Part shown: positions 6,157 through 10,367 of the stretch, in pieces | How the letters are laid out: each line of letters opens with the position of its first letter | Numbering within the stretch: position 1 is the first letter of the stretch | Source: JBBQHM01 sp038323965 | Lineage (GTDB): Bacteria > Verrucomicrobiota > Verrucomicrobiia > Chthoniobacterales > UBA10450 | NCBI GenBank assembly: GCA_038323965.1 | Contig: JBBQHM010000081.1 | Location: 1 to 10,367 of the forward strand | DNA length: 10,367 nt | Direction of reading: 5' to 3' | Notes under the pieces: generated by a model | Told to the model about the DNA's origin: nothing | The model's database searches: none | What the model saw: the letters and a program-made list of their open reading frames with translations, nothing else | Program-made: the position numbers and the translations under genes

Positions 6157-8583
6157 ATGGCTGAAGTTAAAAAAGAGATCGAGCTGGAGATCGCGCATGT
6201 TCTCTTCATTGACATCGTCGGTTATTCCAAGCTGCTGATCGACGAACAACGCGATTGCTTGCACACGCTCAATGAAGTTGTGCGGGCAACGGATGCATTT
6301 CGCGCGGCTGACGCTGCCGGCAAGCTGACCACGCTGCCGACTGGTGATGGCATGGCGCTGGTTTTTGCCAGTGCGCCGGATGCGCCGGTTGTATGCGCCC
6401 TGCAAATCGCCCAAGCGTTAAAGAATCATCCGAATCTATGCGTGCGCATGGGCATCCACAGTGGACCGGTGAGTGGTGTGGTGGATGTAAGCGAACGCGC
6501 GAACATCGCTGGCGCTGGCATCAACATGGCGCAGCGAGTGATGGACTGCGGAGACGCCGCTCACATACTGCTCTCCAAACGTGTTGCTGACGACCTTGAG
6601 CAATACCGCCAGTGGCGCGAGCACCTGCACGATCTCGGTGAATGCGAAGTGAAGCATGGCGTCCGCATTTCCGTGGTCAATCTTTATACCGACGAGCTGG
6701 GCAATCCGGAGGTACCGGTCAAGTTCAAGGTCAAACAAGAGCCGCCGGCGCCGGTCGCAGCGATCCTCCCAAAACCAACGCATATTCCGTGGCGTGGACT
6801 CGTCATCGGGCTTCTGCTCATCCCGGGAGTTATCGGCGGCGCGATCCTCTTTTTCCATCGGGCCATGCTGCGAGAGACGAAGGCGGCGGCACCGGTTACC
6901 GCACCCGAAAAAAGCATCGCTGTCCTTCCCTTCCAAAACCTGAGCCATGATCCCGACAATGCTTACTTTGCCGACGGCATCCAGGACGAAATCCTGACGC
7001 GCTTATCGAAAATCGCCGACTTGAAGGTGATCTCGCGCACTTCGACGCAGCATTACAAAAGCGCGCCGGAAAACCTGCCCGAGATAGCAAAACAGCTTGG
7101 CGTCGCCCACATCCTGGAAGGAAGCGTGCAGAAGAGCGCCGACGCCGTGCGCGTGAACGTGCAGTTGATCAAAGCGGCGAATGATTCGCATCTTTGGGCC
7201 GATACCTTCGATCGCAAACTGACTGACATTTTTGCGGTCGAGAGTGAAGTAGCGAAGACGATCGCTGAGCAGTTGCGGGCGAAACTGACCGGTCAGGAAG
7301 AGGAAGTCATTGCCGCTAAACCGACAAGCAATCCTGACGCTTATGATGCCTATCTGCATGGGCTGGCTTATACGCTGAAAACGGCAAACATTCCCGCCAA
7401 CGCCCTTGGCGCGCAAAAATATCTGAGGGAAGCGGTGCGACTTGACCCGAAGTTCGCCCTCAGTTGGGCGCTGCTGTCATTCGTGGAAGCCCGCGGCTAT
7501 ATCACAGCGAACCTTCAACCAACGCCCGCGCTCCGGGAAGAGGCACGGCAAGCCGCCGAAACCGCGCTCACTCTTCAGCCCAATCTCGGCGAGGCCATAT
7601 TAGCCAAAGGCCAATACCACTACTTTTGCCTAAAGGATTACGACACGGCCGTGCGCTACTCGGAGCAAGCACGTCAGTTCCTGCCGAATAGTAGCCGCAT
7701 TCCTGAATCACTGGCCTATATCGCGCGTAGGCAAGGTCAGTGGGACCAGAGCGAATCGCACTTCAATCGCGCCGAGCGGCTCGACCCGCGCAACGTGTTC
7801 CTACTCACCCAGCATGCGCTTTCCTATGTTGCGCTTCGTCGTTTCCCAGAAGCGCTGCGGAAATTTGATGAGGTTCTAGCTATCACACCGGACGACCTCG
7901 ATACCGCCGTGAGCAAGGCGGGTGTTGCTCAAGCCGAAGGCGACTTGCCGCGGGCTTCGGCGATCCTCACGCCGTTGCATCCGCCCGCCGACAATCCCGT
8001 GGCGTTGGAAACACAATTTTATCAAGCGATCCTGGAGCGTCGTCCTGCACTTGTCATCCCCCGCCTGAAGGATCTGTTGGCCAAGCCTGATCCAGCGATA
8101 GGTTATGCCAACGGCGAACTCCGCTTTTGGTTAGGCTGGGCGCAAGAACTCGCCGGCGACCATGCGGCCGCCGAGGAAAGTTGGCGACAGGCGCGCAGCG
8201 AACTGGAATCTTTTCTCAGGGAACAGCCGGAAAATTACAGGCTCCTTGGAGATCTCTCGCTGACTTATATGGGCCTCGGTGATAAAACCGCTGCGTTGAC
8301 TCTGGCCGAGCGCACCATCGCCGCGATCACGCTCGCGAAAGATGCATTGGACGGCCCCAGTCCGGTCGAGGTCCTTGCCCGGGTGGCCGCGCAAATGGGC
8401 GAAGCCGACCGCGCCATCGCCGCTTTACAGAAATTACTCTCGATACCGTATGAGGGTCCCATGGCTGGAGGGGTGCCGCTCACTCCTGCGCTACTCCGGC
8501 TCGATCCCATGTTCGATCCGCTGCGGAATGATCCGCGGTTTCAGGAGCTCGTTGCTGCAAAGCCCGAGGCTTCTCCGAAGTAG
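6157..8583 (+). CDS. Class III nucleotide cyclase-like protein with TolB-like domain and TPR repeats
   Basis: The product has 808 residues. Residues 11-178 are a class III adenylate/guanylate cyclase domain. FIDIVGYS carries metal Asp D19, TGDG carries metal Asp D64, and RMGIHSGPV (97-105) and GINMAQR (121-127) follow, with the transition-state residues N123 and R127 kept. The two purine-selecting positions are unusual: L60 where Lys is expected (four before D64) and N116 where Asp is expected (seven before N123). One membrane segment lies at about 213-233. Residues 252-378 resemble the TolB-like/FlgO-like domain (IAVLPFQNLS, FADGIQDEIL, ILEGSVQK, HLWADTFDR). TPR-like helical pairs run from about 393 to 760. 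The C-terminal DPMFDPLRNDPRFQELV is typical of such TPR proteins. The likely job is a membrane-anchored signalling protein with a cytoplasmic cyclase domain and a C-terminal sensing or scaffold region beyond the membrane. The ATG is preceded by a weak GGAAAAG at 6141-6147. A decayed second copy follows. Confidence 0.93.
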   Translation: MAEVKKEIELEIAHVLFIDIVGYSKLLIDEQRDCLHTLNEVVRATDAFRAADAAGKLTTLPTGDGMALVFASAPDAPVVCALQIAQALKNHPNLCVRMGIHSGPVSGVVDVSERANIAGAGINMAQRVMDCGDAAHILLSKRVADDLEQYRQWREHLHDLGECEVKHGVRISVVNLYTDELGNPEVPVKFKVKQEPPAPVAAILPKPTHIPWRGLVIGLLLIPGVIGGAILFFHRAMLRETKAAAPVTAPEKSIAVLPFQNLSHDPDNAYFADGIQDEILTRLSKIADLKVISRTSTQHYKSAPENLPEIAKQLGVAHILEGSVQKSADAVRVNVQLIKAANDSHLWADTFDRKLTDIFAVESEVAKTIAEQLRAKLTGQEEEVIAAKPTSNPDAYDAYLHGLAYTLKTANIPANALGAQKYLREAVRLDPKFALSWALLSFVEARGYITANLQPTPALREEARQAAETALTLQPNLGEAILAKGQYHYFCLKDYDTAVRYSEQARQFLPNSSRIPESLAYIARRQGQWDQSESHFNRAERLDPRNVFLLTQHALSYVALRRFPEALRKFDEVLAITPDDLDTAVSKAGVAQAEGDLPRASAILTPLHPPADNPVALETQFYQAILERRPALVIPRLKDLLAKPDPAIGYANGELRFWLGWAQELAGDHAAAEESWRQARSELESFLREQPENYRLLGDLSLTYMGLGDKTAALTLAERTIAAITLAKDALDGPSPVEVLARVAAQMGEADRAIAALQKLLSIPYEGPMAGGVPLTPALLRLDPMFDPLRNDPRFQELVAAKPEASPK

Positions 8584-8587
8584 AGAT

Positions 8588-8675
8588 ATGGCCGCCGAAA
8601 TTAAAAAGAGAGATTGGTCTGGAGATCGCCCATGTCCTTTTCATCGACATCGTCGGTTACTCGAACTGCTTTTGC
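8588..8675 (+). pseudogene. Decayed start of a second cyclase gene copy
   Basis: Four bases after the cyclase stop a new ATG begins about 85 bases that closely match the first 80 bases of the preceding gene. It opens M-A-A-E-I-K-K. After a net one-base shift near 8605 the other frame reads EIGLEIAHVLFIDIVGYS, which corresponds to residues 7-24 of the intact protein. A second shift, one base lost near 8665, returns to LL as in SKLL, and recognisable similarity ends by about 8675. With two frameshifts and no catalytic core left, it cannot make a cyclase. It is best read as the relic of a tandem paralog truncated by deletion, although the first frame stays open to 8818. Confidence 0.72.
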
Positions 8676-8981
8676 TTGCGGAAGCTCCGCAGTTGGCTTG
8701 TTCGACATTGAGCGGCCTCATGGATACATGCTGTCATCGCAGCCGTGCTCTTAGGGCGGCCAATCTTGAAATTGGTGCGGCTGCCAGGCACCGATGGCTC
8801 AAAAAAAATAAAACTTGACATTCTTTAAACATCTATTCAAAAACGACGACGACCTCCGCATTTAAGCGAAACCGACTCAGTCGAAAATTCCATCGCATCT
8901 CTTAATCAGTCCATCAGTCTGTTTCATCGCTTACGCGGAGCTGGATCGCCGTGAAAATAACAAATTAAAAGCTACAAAAAT
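8676..8981 (+). other. Gene-free leader region of the PEP-CTERM gene
   Basis: No gene is supported here. The stretch holds a small perfect hairpin GCGGA-AGC-TCCGC (8678-8690) and two mutually exclusive stems sharing bases 8772-8775: CCAAT/ATTGG (8760-8764 with 8771-8775) and TTGGTGC/GCACCGA (8772-8778 with 8788-8794). An A-rich tract follows at 8801-8813. A perfect TTGACA at 8815-8820 has no acceptable -10 at normal spacing, so the promoter of the next gene is not placed. Confidence 0.45.
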
Positions 8982-9635
8982 ATGACCACTACCAAGACTA
9001 CATTACTCGCCGGCTCGCTTATGTTTGCAGTAGCGCTCACGTCCACTGCGTCTACTATCTTAAACTTTGACAGCGTCCCGGTCTCATCTGGCGCCGGCGT
9101 GGACGCAACGGCCTACCTCGCCACGTTCGGCATAACGCTTTCCAACGTCACTGCTGGCCCCTCCGGTGCGGTTGAAATCTATTCTGACACATTCATTACC
9201 TATGAGGGTGCCTCCTCACCGCACAATTTCTTAATGCAAAATGGAGCTGGCGCACCAAATGGATTAACATACACGCTGAACTTCAGCACCGCACTCACTA
9301 GCTTGAGTTTCGTTCGCATTGCCCAAACCTCTCCTAATGCAGTTGCGCAATGGACAGCGACCGCTTTCGCAGGCGTTACCGCACTGGGTAGCGTAAGCGA
9401 GAACTTCTTTAGCGGCACAGAGCCTGCGCAGACCTATTCGCTATTCGCTGGTAGCAGTTCCGGCATAACTTCCTTGCAGATCACGGCCAACGGAGGCGGT
9501 TTTGCAGGGGTCCCTTCGCTACCGATGGACGACCTGACCTTGAACCAGGTGGTTCCCGAACCTTCGACATCCGTATTGATACTAGGCGCTGCCGCCGCCT
9601 GCGCCCTCTGCGGCCGCAAACGGCTGACGGTTTAA
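8982..9635 (+). CDS. PEP-CTERM sorting domain protein, secreted
   Basis: The product has 217 residues. Residues 1-23 form a signal peptide: a short Lys-containing start, a hydrophobic core LLAGSLMFAVALT, and small residues S-T-A-S before the probable cleavage site. The middle (25-188) is Ser/Thr/Gly/Ala-rich with beta-strand-like segments, low in charge and without a recognised catalytic motif. The C-terminus has the full sorting signal: VPEPST at 191-196, a short hydrophobic span (198-209) and the basic GRKR tail at 211-214. Such proteins pass the Sec system and are processed by an exosortase, usually in bacteria that make extracellular polysaccharide. No exosortase gene is in the window. 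The A-rich leader before the ATG lacks a clear Shine-Dalgarno. Function beyond surface localisation is unknown. Confidence 0.93.
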   Translation: MTTTKTTLLAGSLMFAVALTSTASTILNFDSVPVSSGAGVDATAYLATFGITLSNVTAGPSGAVEIYSDTFITYEGASSPHNFLMQNGAGAPNGLTYTLNFSTALTSLSFVRIAQTSPNAVAQWTATAFAGVTALGSVSENFFSGTEPAQTYSLFAGSSSGITSLQITANGGGFAGVPSLPMDDLTLNQVVPEPSTSVLILGAAAACALCGRKRLTV

Positions 9636-9639
9636 GATC

Positions 9640-9656
9640 TTTCGCTGGGGGCGAAA
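9640..9656 (+). terminator. Possible weak terminator after the PEP-CTERM gene
   Basis: TTTCGC-TGGGG-GCGAAA forms a 6-bp stem 4 bases after the stop codon. Only a T-poor TCGCTCTT follows, so termination would be weak or not intrinsic. Confidence 0.3.
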
Positions 9657-10038
9657 TCGCTCTTCGTCGTCGAAAATAACCCCTGGTTCGCTTTACCAGC
9701 CTCTCGTTACTGCGTGGTCTCCCGTTAGCTCCCGCGCGCAACGCTCTCTGCATTAGCAGATGTTTTCAATAGTAGCCGTCATTCTCTGATTCTCTGATTC
9801 TCTGAACTCTGTTCCATTCCAAGGTGGTGTTTGCAGCTGCTGCCCGCGAAGTCCAGCGACACCCGGTTGACCAAATGCCACATCACCAGTTTGGCTTGGT
9901 GTGTGGGCTTTCGGTCTAAGCGCCTTGCGACTTGCTGACCTAGCCCATTGGCTCTCGTAGAGCGCGGCAGCGTGTTGCTTATGCCCGAGTCCATCCAAAA
10001 GGCTTTACGCATAGCCCGCGAAGGAATAGACAGATGCC
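9657..10038. other. Gene-free region rich in stem-loops
   Basis: No frame here shows family signatures. Three consecutive stem-loops are visible. The first pairs ACACC with GGTGT (9859-9863, 9898-9902) outside CCAAA/TTTGG (9871-9875, 9890-9894). The second pairs TGGGCT with AGCCCA (9904-9909, 9942-9947) outside GGTC/GACC (9913-9916, 9937-9940). The third pairs GCTCT with AGAGC (9951-9955, 9959-9963). The density suggests a structured RNA or a palindromic intergenic repeat rather than coding sequence. The strand is undetermined. Confidence 0.4.
9782..9805. repeat. Three tandem copies of TTCTCTGA
   Basis: Three perfect 8-base units sit head to tail in non-coding sequence. Such short arrays vary in copy number by replication slippage. 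Confidence 0.9.
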
Positions 10039-10194
10039 ATGGCAACAAAGAAGAGCAGCTCCGATAAGAGCAAAAATGTGAACGTGCGCGACCTGGACAC
10101 TAAGACAGACGCGAAAGGCGGCGGCGCACACCACCATAGCGGCGGCGGGCAGAGCACGGGACCTCGCGGGGTTTTGAACCGCCCGATCCCTTGA
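10039..10194 (+). CDS. Small basic Gly/His-rich peptide with a DL-x-x-K-x-D-x-K-G-G motif
   Basis: A 51-codon frame runs from an ATG to TGA. The peptide starts with a Lys/Ser-rich segment (MATKKSSSDKSKN). Residues 14-29 carry the motif VNVRDLDTKTDAKGGG, followed by HHH, GGG and a short Pro/Arg/Gly tail. From memory, short proteins with a basic N-terminus and a D-L-x-x-K-x-D-x-K-G-G motif recur in several soil bacterial phyla, usually as uncharacterised or RiPP-like precursors. The Gly-Gly could be a leader-peptide cleavage site, but no modification enzyme or C39 peptidase is in the window. AAGGA at 10021-10025 lies 13 bases before the ATG, rather far for a Shine-Dalgarno. An open frame on the opposite strand overlaps it but has no recognisable motif. 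No database support is available here. Confidence 0.5.
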   Translation: MATKKSSSDKSKNVNVRDLDTKTDAKGGGAHHHSGGGQSTGPRGVLNRPIP

Positions 10195-10367
10195 TCCAGC
10201 GCTGACGCAGGTGCTGTAAGCGCCAAATCGCGAGACGTAGCACGTCGAGTTGCGCTTGGCGTGGCGTAAATTTTTGCATTCCGAGGTAATCCTAATTCCG
10301 CCGAGCAATGAGGCGGCGGCGGACGTTGGCCTTTTCCCACAGACATATTTTCGCTTCTCCGAATCTG
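10195..10367. other. Right-edge sequence without a supported gene
   Basis: Apart from the stem-loop at 10221-10261, only an ATG at 10308 opens a frame of 20 codons to the edge. It begins with an Arg-rich run, lacks a ribosome binding site at normal distance and matches nothing I recognise, so it is not called. Confidence 0.4.
10221..10261 (+). terminator. Long stem-loop after the small peptide gene, possible transcript end
   Basis: CGCCAA (10221-10226) pairs with TTGGCG (10256-10261). Inside, GCG pairs with CGC (10230-10232, 10253-10255) and GACGT pairs with ACGTC (10234-10238, 10242-10246) around an AGC loop. It starts 26 bases after the peptide stop. A T5 run comes 10 bases downstream, too far for a standard intrinsic terminator, so it may instead protect the 3' end. 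Confidence 0.3.

Noticed and set aside
5601..6215. A 204-codon minus-strand frame across the tRNA
   Set aside because: It reads antisense through tRNA-Cys (RGRESNPRIGVLQTPTLPL), a well-known artefact of tRNA complements, and has no motif.
8785..8800. GG/GC spacing like a sigma-54 -24/-12 site
   Set aside because: The GG and GC are 8 bases apart rather than 10, and the -12 TTGC is missing.
8342..8818. A 158-codon plus-strand frame ending after the cyclase gene
   Set aside because: Its first half is an alternative frame of the cyclase gene and its second half passes through the frameshifted relic. There is no coherent protein.
8815..8820. Perfect TTGACA hexamer before the PEP-CTERM gene
   Set aside because: No -10-like hexamer lies 15-19 bases downstream (CAAAAA at 17), so it is not called as a promoter.
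9720..9735. GTTAGCT/CAACGC resembling integron attC core sites
   Set aside because: The cores do not match GTTRRRY and its partner properly, and there is no integrase or second site.
9779..10048. An 89-codon minus-strand frame
   Set aside because: It covers the stem-loop region and the octamer array (giving ENQRIRE-like repeats). No motif; better explained as translated non-coding sequence.
10005..10346. A 113-codon minus-strand frame with a hydrophobic end
   Set aside because: It is Pro/Arg-rich, lacks a family match, and is antisense to the small peptide, whose motif looks more protein-like. Kept as a possible but unsupported alternative.

Overview
The window is a GC-rich bacterial chromosome segment. 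It most resembles a soil verrucomicrobial genome of the Chthoniobacterales/Spartobacteria type. The clues are a class III cyclase/TolB-like/TPR protein of a kind common in Verrucomicrobia and Acidobacteria, a PEP-CTERM surface protein, and several starts without a clear Shine-Dalgarno. This placement is inferred from gene content, not proven.

Left part (1-5482, all minus strand). In transcription order: hemL (glutamate-1-semialdehyde aminomutase, tetrapyrrole synthesis), an ECF sigma factor, an 851-residue glycoside hydrolase/family-2 glycosyltransferase fusion, and a multi-membrane-span GT-C glycosyltransferase that runs off the left edge. The last two are 6 bases apart and probably translationally coupled. 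The sigma factor lies 42 bases ahead of the fusion, in the slot where an anti-sigma gene would usually follow it. A sigma-70-like promoter and three helically phased TGTCTAAY repeats overlap the sigma gene start, so sigma-fusion-GT-C may be a regulated envelope or extracellular glycan operon separate from hemL.

Middle (5483-6156). A pair of inverted, hairpin-forming elements with compensatory base changes sits between hemL and a tRNA-Cys(GCA) gene. The tRNA has a near-consensus promoter. A 350-base gene-free stretch follows, holding a perfect 15-base palindrome ahead of the cyclase gene.

Right part (6157-10367, plus strand). A membrane-anchored class III nucleotide cyclase-like protein with a TolB-like domain and TPR repeats is followed 4 bases later by the decayed start of a second copy of the same gene. 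A secreted PEP-CTERM protein comes next. A non-coding region follows with a triple 8-base repeat and a run of stem-loops, and then a 51-codon frame for a basic, Gly/His-rich peptide with a DL-x-x-K-x-D-x-K-G-G motif. No transposase, integrase, CRISPR array or rRNA was seen.
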